Source of the DNA: JBQLZQ01 sp052168355
GTDB taxonomy: Bacteria > Pseudomonadota > Alphaproteobacteria > DSM-16000 > Inquilinaceae
Reading direction: 5' to 3'
DNA length: 64,000 nucleotides
Assembly: GCA_052168355.1 (NCBI GenBank)
Contig: JBQLZQ010000016.1
Coordinates: forward strand, 23,066-87,065
Position numbers and translations under genes: made by a program. The notes beneath the pieces are model-generated. The model was not told where the DNA came from. It saw nothing but the letters and a program-made list of their open reading frames with translations, and did not search any database. Positions 46,346 to 54,243 of this stretch are shown here, one piece after another (position 1 is the first letter of the stretch; each line of letters begins with the position of its first letter).

Positions 46346-46924
46346 TCAAGGGGCGGGAATGTGGCACCGGGGTACCGTTTCGGCGCCAGGGGTGCCAAGG
46401 ATGCTGACACCGACCACGCTACAGATGCGATCGGCGGAACAATCGCCTGTCCCGAGAACCGGACCGACATCGGCAAAGGCGCACGAATTCGCCGTTTCGA
46501 CGCTAAATGACCGAACGGGACTTTCCGCGACCCCTCCGGCCTCTCCATATTCGATAAACCACTGATAGAAAACCGTATCCCCGACAGAGAGGACGGGTTG
46601 CCCGGCCTCGATGGCCGTTGGGGCCACGACCCCGGAGCAGGACCTCACCGAGCCTTGAGCCGTGCATGTCGGTTCGATATCCACGGCGTCCGGGGAGCGC
46701 AACTCACCCTCGGAAGATGCCCGCCGCAGGGAGATCCGGGCGTCCGGAAAGACCGTAACATTGGCGCTGGCGGCGGTTCCCTTGAAGTCGAGGTCGTTTT
46801 TCGAGCCCGTTGGGCCGTCGACGGCCGTGAAGGACGGCTCCGCCTCGCTAAGAAGCTCGGCCGCCTCGCACCCGATGAGAACCGGAAGTAAAGCCAAGAA
46901 TATTGGAAAATATCGGTGAGTCAT
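46346..46924 (-). CDS. hypothetical lipoprotein with paired cysteines
   Basis: The 192-residue product starts with FPIFLALLPVLIGC (lipidated Cys19). The mature part is beta-rich and has three cysteine pairs: PTCTAQGSVRSC, TANSCAFADVGPVLGTGDC and DRICSVVGV, plus a last Cys in PRCHIP. These suggest disulfides in the periplasm. GGAGG precedes the ATG at 46924 by 11 nt. The family is not recognised. Confidence 0.7.
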   Translation of the reverse strand: MTHRYFPIFLALLPVLIGCEAAELLSEAEPSFTAVDGPTGSKNDLDFKGTAASANVTVFPDARISLRRASSEGELRSPDAVDIEPTCTAQGSVRSCSGVVAPTAIEAGQPVLSVGDTVFYQWFIEYGEAGGVAESPVRSFSVETANSCAFADVGPVLGTGDCSADRICSVVGVSILGTPGAETVPRCHIPAP

Positions 46925-47154
46925 TATGTCGTTCCCTCCATTTTTTGGGTTGAGTAACGCCAAAAAGAGGGCGGATCGGCAGATCCGGTAGGGTGGGTCC
47001 TGTCCCGTTTACAAGGGCCATCCCCTTTACGCGGCGATCTGGTCCGCATCTTCCGGCTGGACCGCCGATCCACCTTGCAGTGATTTAGGATAACCTGATT
47101 TCGTCGGCCGTAGAAAGCCCGCTGCCGTGGATGCTTCCGCGCAATCGCGTGCGG
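46925..47154. other. region between lipoprotein and oppF, no gene seen
   Basis: The 230 bp hold no convincing frame. An imperfect GC-rich inverted repeat (CCGCGCAATCGCGTGCGG, about 47131-47148) is just downstream of the oppF stop; it lacks a T run. Confidence 0.45.
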
Positions 47155-48168
47155 CTACGACGTCGCGGGCATCCCCTGGTCCCAGAAGTGGCAGGCGGTT
47201 TGATGGCCGGGTCCCACCTGGGTCAGCGCCGGTTCCTGCTGGGCGCAGAGCGCTTGGGCCTTTGGGCAGCGGGTACGGAAGGTGCAACCGCTGGGCGGGT
47301 CCAGAGGCGAGGGCAGGTCGCCGGTCAAAACGATCCGCGGTTTGGCCCGCTCGGCGTCGGGGTCGGGCAGCGGTACGGCCGAAATCAGCGCCTGGGTGTA
47401 GGGATGGCGGGGCGCTCCGTAGAGCGCATCGCGATCCGCGATCTCCACCAGCTTGCCCAGATACAGCACCAGGATCCGGTGGCTGATGTGGCGGACGACG
47501 CTCAGATCGTGGCTGATGAAGATCAGCGACAGCCCGAAGTCCCGCTGCAACTGCATCAACAGGTTGACGATCTGGCTCTGAATCGAGACGTCCAGCGCCG
47601 ACACGGGTTCGTCGCAGATCACCAGCTTGGGATTGAGGATCATGGCCCGGGCAATGCCGATCCGCTGGCACTGGCCGCCGGAGAATTCATGCGGGTAGCG
47701 GTTGATCATCTGGGGCACCAGGCCGACCTGGGCCATCATTTCCTCGACCCGCGCCCTCACGTCGGCCCTTCTCAAGCCCGGCTCGAAGGTTTTCAAGGGT
47801 TCGGCGATGATATCGCCGACCGTCATGCGGGGGTCGAGCGAGGCCAGCGGATCCTGGAAGATGATCTGCATGTCGCGGCGCCGGGCCCGCACTTCGTCCG
47901 GCGTCGCGGCCAGAAGGTCTTCGCCCAGCCACGCGACCCTTCCGTCCGTCGGCGGGATCAGCTGTAGAATGGCGCGGCCCAGGGTCGACTTGCCGCAGCC
48001 GCTCTCGCCCACCACCCCAAGGGTTTCGCCGGGCGCAAGGTCGAAGCTGACCCCGTCCACGGCCTTCAGATAATCCACATGACGCGACCACAGACGCTTT
48101 TTGGGCATCGCGAAATGGACCTTAAGGTCCCGGACGGACAGGGCGGGCGGGGCGCCGGCGCGGGTCAT
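47155..48168 (-). CDS. oppF: oligopeptide/dipeptide ABC transporter ATP-binding protein OppF type
   Basis: The 337-residue ATPase has Walker A GESGCGKSTLGRAIL near 56, signature FSGGQCQRIGIARAMIL near 163, Walker B LVICDEP and an H-loop ISHDLSVVRH. The OppF/DppF-specific C-terminal end (PSGCTFRTRCPKAQALCA) binds an Fe-S or Zn site in this group. Its ATG overlaps the oppD stop (ATGA, 48165-48168). It is last in the opp operon. Confidence 0.93.
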   Translation of the reverse strand: MTRAGAPPALSVRDLKVHFAMPKKRLWSRHVDYLKAVDGVSFDLAPGETLGVVGESGCGKSTLGRAILQLIPPTDGRVAWLGEDLLAATPDEVRARRRDMQIIFQDPLASLDPRMTVGDIIAEPLKTFEPGLRRADVRARVEEMMAQVGLVPQMINRYPHEFSGGQCQRIGIARAMILNPKLVICDEPVSALDVSIQSQIVNLLMQLQRDFGLSLIFISHDLSVVRHISHRILVLYLGKLVEIADRDALYGAPRHPYTQALISAVPLPDPDAERAKPRIVLTGDLPSPLDPPSGCTFRTRCPKAQALCAQQEPALTQVGPGHQTACHFWDQGMPATS

Positions 48169-49184
48169 CGGCCGCCCCCCAGTCCCGGCAGGAAACAGGC
48201 CTTGGCCCGGTCGTTGCCCAGTGGCTCAAGCGGCGGCGGGGCCGCCAGGCAGCGGTCGAAGACATAGGGGCAGCGCGGCGCGAAGCTGCAGCCGGGCGGC
48301 AGATGCTGAAGGTTGGGGGGCTGCCCGGCGATGGTCGGCAGCTCGCCCAGCGGGCTGTCCAGCCGCGGCATGCTTTTCAGCAAGCCCTCCGCATAGGGAT
48401 GCTGGGGCGTGTAAAAGATGTCCCGCGCCGCGCCCGTTTCGACGATGCTGCCGGCATACATCACCATCACCCGGTCCGACAGCCCCGCGATGACCCCCAG
48501 ATCGTGGGTGATCAGCACGATGGCCGTCCCCGTCTCGCGTTTCAGGTCGCGCATCAGGTCCAGGATCTGGGCCTGGACGGTCACGTCCAGCGCCGTCGTC
48601 GGCTCGTCGGCGATCAGCAGCTCGGGCTGGCACAGCAGCGCCATGGCGATCATCACCCGCTGGCGCATGCCGCCGGAGAATTCGTGGGGATACATGGCGA
48701 TGCGGCGCCGCGCCTCGGGAATACGGACCAGGTCCAGCATCTCCACCGCCCGGATCAGGGCGTCGTGGTGGCTGACGCCCTTGTGCTGGACCAGCACCTC
48801 CGTCATCTGCGTCGAGATCTTCAGGAACGGGTTGAGCGATGTCATCGGATCCTGAAAGATCATCGACATCTTGTGGCCGCGGATGCGGTTGAGCCGCGGC
48901 GCGGGCAGGCCCAGGATCTCCTCGCCCCGATACTTCACACTGCCACGGGCCCGGCCGTTGGTCGCCAGCAGCCCCATCACGGACATGAAGATCTGGCTTT
49001 TGCCGGAGCCGCTTTCGCCGACGATGCCCACCGTCTCGCCGGGCGCCACGGTGAAGCTGACGCCGTTGACCGCCCGGACCTCTCCCTCCGGTGTCGCGAA
49101 ACGGGTGTCCAGCCCCTCGACCGCCAGGACCGGGACGGCGGTCGCCGGATCGGGCGGCGGCGTCGACAGGGCGATCTGACTCAT
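48165..49184 (-). CDS. oppD: oligopeptide/dipeptide ABC transporter ATP-binding protein OppD type
   Basis: The 339-residue ATPase shows Walker A GESGSGKSQIFMSVMGL, signature FSGGMRQRVMIAMALL, Walker B LLIADEP and the OppD/DppD C-terminal zone PPGCSFAPRCPYVFDRC. The ATG at 49184 follows GGAGGATCGGTG, part of the tandem repeat at the oppC/oppD junction. An in-frame start further upstream would lie in the repeat and is not used. Confidence 0.93.
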   Translation of the reverse strand: MSQIALSTPPPDPATAVPVLAVEGLDTRFATPEGEVRAVNGVSFTVAPGETVGIVGESGSGKSQIFMSVMGLLATNGRARGSVKYRGEEILGLPAPRLNRIRGHKMSMIFQDPMTSLNPFLKISTQMTEVLVQHKGVSHHDALIRAVEMLDLVRIPEARRRIAMYPHEFSGGMRQRVMIAMALLCQPELLIADEPTTALDVTVQAQILDLMRDLKRETGTAIVLITHDLGVIAGLSDRVMVMYAGSIVETGAARDIFYTPQHPYAEGLLKSMPRLDSPLGELPTIAGQPPNLQHLPPGCSFAPRCPYVFDRCLAAPPPLEPLGNDRAKACFLPGLGGGR

Positions 49185-49187
49185 CAC

Positions 49188-49264
49188 CGATCCTCCGGCC
49201 GTCACATCATCGATCCTTCGGCCGTCACATCATCGATCCTTCGGCCATCACATCATCGATCCTT
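49188..49264. repeat. 23-bp tandem repeat at the oppC/oppD junction
   Basis: Units of TCACATCATCGATCCTTCGG plus 3 bp occur at 49202-49224 and 49225-49247, with a partial third at 49248-49264 and a diverged copy at 49181-49201. On the minus strand the units read as repeated GAAGGATCGATGATGTGA. The first unit holds the end and stop of oppC, the last diverged unit holds the ribosome site and ATG of oppD. It is probably a slippage expansion of a once tighter junction. Confidence 0.85.
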
Positions 49265-50161
49265 CGGATCGAGCGCGTCGCGGATGCCGTCGCCCACGAA
49301 ATTCATGCAGAACAGCGTGATCGCCAGTACGGCGGCCGGGTAGATCAGCATCCACGGCGCGTTTTCCATGTTGGCCGCGCCTTCGGAGATCAGCACCCCC
49401 CAGCTCGTCATCGGTTCCTGAACGCCCAGGCCCAGGAAGCTGAGAAAGCTTTCCAGCAGGATCACCTTGGGCACGGTCAGGGTCATGTAGACGACCACGG
49501 GCCCCAAGCTGTTGGGAATGATGTGGCGGCGGATGATGTTGAGGTTGCTGACGCCGCAGGCACGGGCCGCCTCGATGAACTCCTTGCGCTTCAGGCTCAG
49601 CGTCTGGCCGCGCACGATCCTGGCCATGTCCAGCCATTCCACGGCACCGATGGCGATGAAGATCAGCACGATGTTGCGGCCGAAAAAGACCATCAGCAGG
49701 ATCACGAAGAACATGAAGGGCAGCGAGTAGAGGATGTCGACGAACCGCATCATCAGATTGTCGGTGCGGCCGCCGAGAAAACCGGCGGTGGCGCCGTAGA
49801 CGACGCCGATCAACAGGCTGACTCCCGTCGCGATCAGCCCCACCATCAGCGACACGCGGCCGCCGTAAAGGATCCGGACCAGCATGTCCCGTCCGTTGGC
49901 GTCGGTCCCCAGCCAATGTTCCGCCGACGGCGGGGCCATGATCGAATCCCAGAAGATTTCCGACAGCCCGTAGGTCAGGATCCACGGGCCGACGATGCAG
50001 GCGGCCGCGACGACCGACAGCAGGATGAGGGACGCGACCGCCGCCCGGTTACGCAGCAGCCGCCGCATCGCGTCGGCCCACAGGCTGCGCCCCTTGACCG
50101 GCGTTTCGATGTCGCCGGGGATCGGCTGGTTGGGGTGGGTCGCGGACAGGTCCGTGGGCAT
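49253..50161 (-). CDS. oppC: oligopeptide/dipeptide ABC transporter permease OppC type
   Basis: The 302-residue permease has a hydrophobic segment after RRLLRNRAAVASLILLSVVA, then GTDANGRDMLVRILYGGRVS. The EAA loop is EFIEAARACGVSNLNIIRRH, with ILLESFLSFLGLGVQEPMTS further on. It forms the channel with OppB. Its ATG is 1 bp past the oppB stop, so the two are tightly coupled. The stop lies in the 23-bp repeat. Confidence 0.94.
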   Translation of the reverse strand: MPTDLSATHPNQPIPGDIETPVKGRSLWADAMRRLLRNRAAVASLILLSVVAAACIVGPWILTYGLSEIFWDSIMAPPSAEHWLGTDANGRDMLVRILYGGRVSLMVGLIATGVSLLIGVVYGATAGFLGGRTDNLMMRFVDILYSLPFMFFVILLMVFFGRNIVLIFIAIGAVEWLDMARIVRGQTLSLKRKEFIEAARACGVSNLNIIRRHIIPNSLGPVVVYMTLTVPKVILLESFLSFLGLGVQEPMTSWGVLISEGAANMENAPWMLIYPAAVLAITLFCMNFVGDGIRDALDPKDR

Positions 50162-50162
50162 A

Positions 50163-51086
50163 TCAGTCGTACCGCACGCGCGGATCGATCAGCCCGTAAA
50201 GGATGTCGACCAGCAGGTTGAAGGCGATGATCAGCACGCCGTAGAAGATGACGACGCCCAGGACCAGCGTGTAATCGCGGTTCAACGCCGCCTGGACGAA
50301 ATAGCGACCGATGCCCGGAATCCCGAAGATCTGCTCGATGACCACCGATCCGGTGATGATGCCGGCGGTGGCCGGCCCCAGATAGCTGACCACCGGCAGC
50401 AGGGCGGCGCGCATGGTGTGGCGCATGATGGTGACCCGCTCTGGCAGGCCCTTGGCCCGCGCCGTCCGCACGAAATTCGAGCGCATCACCTCGATCATGC
50501 TGGCCCGGGTCATCCGCGCCACATAGGCGATCTGCGGCAGCGCCAGGGCGACCACCGGCAGGATCATATGGGTGAAGCTTCCGCCACCCCAGCCGCCCAC
50601 GGGCAACAGCCCCAGATAGACTCCCAGCACCAGCGTCAGCAGCGGCGCCATGACGAAGTTGGGGACCGTGATGCCGGTCATGGCCAGGGTCATCACGCCA
50701 TAGTCGGCGGCGGTGTTCTGGCGCAGGGCGGCCAGCGTGCCCAGGACGGTGCCCACCAGCACCGCCAGCAGAATGGCGATGCCGCCCAGTTGCAGGGAAA
50801 CGCCGAAACCGCCCCAGATCAGCTCGGTAACCGTGAAGTCCTTGTATTTGAACGAGGGGCCGAAATCGCCCTGCAACACGTCGCCCAGATATTTAACGAA
50901 CTGCAGCGCCAAAGGGTCGTCCAAATTGTACTTGGCGCGCAGGTTTGCCTCGATCTCCGCCGGCAGCCGCCGCTCCGACGAGAACGGCCCGCCCGGCGCC
51001 ATCCGCACCATGAAGAAGGCGATCGTGATGATCAGCAGCAGGGTCGGGATGGCGCCCAGCAGGCGCCGCACCGTAAAGTTCAGCAT
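50163..51086 (-). CDS. oppB: oligopeptide/dipeptide ABC transporter permease OppB type
   Basis: The 307-residue permease begins MLNFTVRRLLGAIPTLLLII and has AYVARMTRASMIEVMRSNFV, ARAKGLPERVTIMRHTMR (EAA loop) and EQIFGIPGIGRYFVQAALNR. ATG 51086 follows GGAG; a longer frame to 51131 is not needed. It lies 108 bp from oppA with a stable hairpin in between. Confidence 0.94.
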   Translation of the reverse strand: MLNFTVRRLLGAIPTLLLIITIAFFMVRMAPGGPFSSERRLPAEIEANLRAKYNLDDPLALQFVKYLGDVLQGDFGPSFKYKDFTVTELIWGGFGVSLQLGGIAILLAVLVGTVLGTLAALRQNTAADYGVMTLAMTGITVPNFVMAPLLTLVLGVYLGLLPVGGWGGGSFTHMILPVVALALPQIAYVARMTRASMIEVMRSNFVRTARAKGLPERVTIMRHTMRAALLPVVSYLGPATAGIITGSVVIEQIFGIPGIGRYFVQAALNRDYTLVLGVVIFYGVLIIAFNLLVDILYGLIDPRVRYD

Positions 51087-51131
51087 GCCGGCGACTCCGA
51101 TTTCGCGGATCGGCCGAACGCCGCACGGCAC

Positions 51132-51156
51132 CCTTTCCCGCCACGGGCGGAAAAGG
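51132..51156 (-). promoter_or_regulatory. stem-loop between oppA and oppB
   Basis: In the minus-strand RNA the sequence pairs over 11 bp (CCTTTTCCGCC with GGCGGGAAAGG, one G-U pair) with a three-base loop. Such intercistronic hairpins after binding-protein genes commonly stabilise the upstream message, giving more OppA than channel. There is no T run, so read-through is expected. Confidence 0.55.
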
Positions 51157-51194
51157 GGCCGGCGTCCGCCCCACGGGGGCGCATCGGATGGAAC

Positions 51195-52793
51195 CTACCT
51201 GTCGATGGAGACGTAGCGCGACAGGTGCCAATCCATGATGTTGTCCTCCCACCCCGACACGTGGGGCGCCACCATGTGCTGGGTGGTGTAGAAATAGATC
51301 GGCATGATCGGCAGGTCCTCAAGCAGGACGGCTTCCGCCTGCTCCATCAGGTCCATGCGCGCGTTCGGGTCGGTTTCCGTGACCGACTGGATGACCAGCT
51401 GGTTGTATTCATCGCTGTCATATCCGGCGGGGTTCTGCACGCCGATATCGCCGCGCAGATAGCCGATGAAGGTGTAGGGGTCCTTGTAGTCGCCGATCCA
51501 GCCGGCGCGCACCACCTGAAAGTCGAGCTGATCGCGCGTTTCCAGATAGACCTTCCATTCCTCGTTGCGCAGGGTGGCGGTGACGTCGCCCAGCGTCTGA
51601 TCCCACATCGCGGCCACGGCGATGGCGATCTTCTTGTGGTTTTCGTTGGTGTTGTAGAGCAGCTCGATTTCAAGCGGATTATCCGGGCCATAGCCCGCTT
51701 CGGCGAACAGGCGCCGTGCCTCCTCCGCCCGCTGTTCCTGGCTCCAGTCGGCCCACTCGACCTGCTGCTGGTCGTACCCCTCCATCCCCGGCGGCACCCA
51801 GCCATAGGCGGGGATCTCGCCGCCCTGGGTGATTTGGCGCGTCAGAATATCGCGGTCGATCGCCAGGGACAGGGCCTTGCGCAGCTCAGGGGCGTCCTGG
51901 AACGGCTCGGCGGTGACATTGAACGCGTAGAAGTAGGTGCCCAGATAGGGGGTATTGCGGAACTGATCCGCCATATTCTCTTCGATCCAGGGGATCTGCT
52001 GGCTGGGCACGTCATAGGTGATGTCCAACTCGCCGGCGCGGAACCGCTTCAGTTCGGCATCCAGATCCTCGGTCGGGTAGTAGAACACGGTGTCCAGCAC
52101 GACCTCGTCGGCGGCGTGAAAGTTCGGATTCTTCTCCGCCTTGAGATGGCTCTGGGGCGTCCATTCGGTCAGGATGAAGGCGCCGTTGGTGACGATGTTG
52201 CCCGGCCGTGTCCATTGGTTGCCGTGCTCCTCGACCACATGCTGGGGGACCGGCCATGTGGAGGTGTGCATCAGGCTGCCGACAAAATAGGGCGTCGGGG
52301 TTTCCAGGGTAACGACGAAGGTTCCGTCGTCGGGGGCGGACACGCCCATCTCCTCGACCGGCACTTCGCCGTTGGTGATCTTCTCGGCGTTCTTCACGGG
52401 CCACAGGAAGTAGGCATAGTCGGATGCCGTGGCGGGGTCGACCAGCCGCTTCCAGGAATAGACGAAATCGTTGGCCGTCACCGGTGTTCCGTCGGACCAT
52501 TTGGCGTCGTCGCGCAGACGGAACGTGTAGGTCAGACCGTCGTCGCTGACCTCCCATTCCTCGGCCACGCCGGGCATCACCTCGGCGGTTGCCGACGGCA
52601 CGACAAGCCCCTCGAACAGGTCCAGTTGGATGTAGGACTCCGAGACGCCGGTCGACAGGTGGGGATCCAGCGTTTCGGGCTCGGCGGCGTTGCCGCGATG
52701 GAACACCATTTCCGCCTGGGCGGCGGCGCTGGCGCCGGCGATCAGAATTGTCGCCAGGGCGGTGCGCGTGAGCAGCGACTTCATATGAGTCAT
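51195..52793 (-). CDS. oppA: peptide ABC transporter substrate-binding protein OppA type
   Basis: The 532-residue protein has a signal peptide (LLTRTALATILIAGASAAAQA) and the SBP_bac_5 fold: GNAAEPETLDPHLSTGVSES, LFEGLVVPSATAEVMPGVAE, YTFRLRDDAKWSDGTPVTAN and RKALSLAIDRDILTRQI. It captures oligopeptides in the periplasm for OppBCDF. ATG 52793 has GGAGAGG seven nt upstream. It is first of oppABCDF. Confidence 0.93.
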   Translation of the reverse strand: MTHMKSLLTRTALATILIAGASAAAQAEMVFHRGNAAEPETLDPHLSTGVSESYIQLDLFEGLVVPSATAEVMPGVAEEWEVSDDGLTYTFRLRDDAKWSDGTPVTANDFVYSWKRLVDPATASDYAYFLWPVKNAEKITNGEVPVEEMGVSAPDDGTFVVTLETPTPYFVGSLMHTSTWPVPQHVVEEHGNQWTRPGNIVTNGAFILTEWTPQSHLKAEKNPNFHAADEVVLDTVFYYPTEDLDAELKRFRAGELDITYDVPSQQIPWIEENMADQFRNTPYLGTYFYAFNVTAEPFQDAPELRKALSLAIDRDILTRQITQGGEIPAYGWVPPGMEGYDQQQVEWADWSQEQRAEEARRLFAEAGYGPDNPLEIELLYNTNENHKKIAIAVAAMWDQTLGDVTATLRNEEWKVYLETRDQLDFQVVRAGWIGDYKDPYTFIGYLRGDIGVQNPAGYDSDEYNQLVIQSVTETDPNARMDLMEQAEAVLLEDLPIMPIYFYTTQHMVAPHVSGWEDNIMDWHLSRYVSIDR

Positions 52794-52975
52794 GGGATGG
52801 CCTCTCCTGATGGATGGCTTCGGCGGCGCGGAACGAAAATGATGTTCCGTCGACGTTGGAAGCGTTGCCGTCACGCTAGAACGTTGACCCGGACCCGGCA
52901 AACAAAAATTGCGTTTTCGTGACCGGCGAGACGTGTCCTAACCGGTTCAAAAATCATACAAATGAGTGATATGGG

Positions 52976-54031
52976 TCAGTGGCCGCGCGCCACGAAAGCG
53001 ACGCGCAGGGAGAGCGTCAGCAGGATCAGCGCGCCCGCCTGGTGCGCGGCGCCCAGCGCCACGGGCACATGGGCCAACAGGGTCGCAATGCCCAACCCGA
53101 CCTGCACAAAAGCCATGATCGCCGCCGCCGCCGCCGCCCGCCGTACTGGCGGTTCCGCACGCACGCGCGCCGCGTGCAATGGCAAGGCGACGATGGCCAA
53201 CGCCGCGGCGATCGCCACCCAGCGATGGGTGAACTGAACCAGCGCCGTATTCTCGAAAAAGTTGATCCACGCGGGGTTCAACGTCCACGCTTCGGGCGGA
53301 AGGAACCTTCCGGCCATCAGCGGGAAGCTGTTGTAGGCGAGCCCGGCGTCCAGCCCGGCGACGAACGCGCCCCACAGGATCGTCACGCCAAGGGCGGTGA
53401 TCGCGCCCCAGCCGTGCCAATGGAACCCGCGCGGCGCGGCCGCGCGATCCGGGGGCCCGTTCGCGAACGCCCCGAACGCCAGCCATACCAGCAGCGCGTA
53501 GATCAGGACGGCCATCCCGAGATGCAGCGCCAGCCGGTACTGGCTGACCGAAGGCCGGTCGACCAGACCGCTCTGCACCATGAACCAGCCGATGCCGGCC
53601 TGCAGCGCGCCGAGCGCCAGAATGACGGTCAAGGTGCGGGCCAGGCCGCCGCCGATCCGGCCGCGCACCCAGAACCAGACCAGCGGCAGGGCAAAGACCA
53701 AGCCGATCATCCGGCCCCACAGCCGGTGCAGCCATTCCCAGAAAAAGATTTCCTTGAACGCGTCCAGGGTCATGCCGGCGTTTTTCAGACGGTATTCCGG
53801 CGTCTCTCGGTAGAGATCGAACACCCGCTGCCATTCGGCGTCGTTCAATGGCGGGATGGCCCCGATCAGCGGTTTCCATTCGACCATGGACAGGCCGCTT
53901 TCGGTCAACCTTGTGATGGCGCCGATGACCGCCATGGCGAAGACCAGCCCCGCGCACACCACCAACCACGCGCCGACACCCGGCGCGACCGTTCCGTTAC
54001 GGTAAGGGGAAGAAGCATCAAGCGCGGTCAA
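52976..54031 (-). CDS. ctaA: heme A synthase (COX15/CtaA type)
   Basis: The 351-residue membrane protein converts heme O to heme A for cytochrome oxidase. It has eight helices and the conserved histidine regions EWLHRLWGRMIGLVFALPL, RLALHLGMAVLIYALLVWL, QFTHRWVAIAAALAIVALPL and GAAHQAGALILLTLSLRV. The N-terminal ITRLTESGLSMVEWKPL is a signature. The start is taken as TTG 54031; no ATG fits. ctaB and oxidase genes are not in the window. Confidence 0.93.
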   Translation of the reverse strand: MTALDASSPYRNGTVAPGVGAWLVVCAGLVFAMAVIGAITRLTESGLSMVEWKPLIGAIPPLNDAEWQRVFDLYRETPEYRLKNAGMTLDAFKEIFFWEWLHRLWGRMIGLVFALPLVWFWVRGRIGGGLARTLTVILALGALQAGIGWFMVQSGLVDRPSVSQYRLALHLGMAVLIYALLVWLAFGAFANGPPDRAAAPRGFHWHGWGAITALGVTILWGAFVAGLDAGLAYNSFPLMAGRFLPPEAWTLNPAWINFFENTALVQFTHRWVAIAAALAIVALPLHAARVRAEPPVRRAAAAAAIMAFVQVGLGIATLLAHVPVALGAAHQAGALILLTLSLRVAFVARGH

Positions 54032-54132
54032 AGGGGCGGTGTTCCGGATCGGTCAGAGGGACAGCGTCCGATATAGGCCGTTTTGGCGGGATAGTCGCCA
54101 ACCGGCGCTGCGGCCCGACGCCGCAATAAATC

Positions 54133-54147
54133 ACATTAAAAAAATGT
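54133..54147. promoter_or_regulatory. inverted repeat in the cysI promoter region
   Basis: ACATT-AAAAA-AATGT is a perfect inverted repeat (54133-54147), and ACATT recurs at 54164-54168. The layout resembles a LysR-type site. In other bacteria CysB or Cbl control such operons, but no regulator is encoded here, so the link is inference. Confidence 0.35.
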
Positions 54148-54160
54148 ATAATTTATGTAT

Positions 54161-54189
54161 TTGACATTATTTTTGAGTATGATGATATA
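54161..54189 (+). promoter_or_regulatory. likely promoter of the sulfate-reduction operon
   Basis: TTGACA (54161-54166) lies 17 bp before GATATA (54184-54189), within about 120 bp of very AT-rich DNA in a GC-rich chromosome. A second -10-like TATAAC lies at 54221-54226. The cysI ATG is at 54244. Confidence 0.5.
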
Positions 54190-54243
54190 AATTCACAATC
54201 TTAATAAGTTTTATCTGGCGTATAACATTTTTTAGGTGTGAAT

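Noticed and set aside
49188..49264. CRISPR array
   Set aside because: The 23-bp units abut with no spacers, and no cas genes are present.
49995..52922. A 975-residue open frame on the plus strand across oppA-oppB
   Set aside because: Same reason: it is the complement of genes with signal peptide and permease motifs, and its composition is His/Asp/Gln-rich, typical of the wrong strand.
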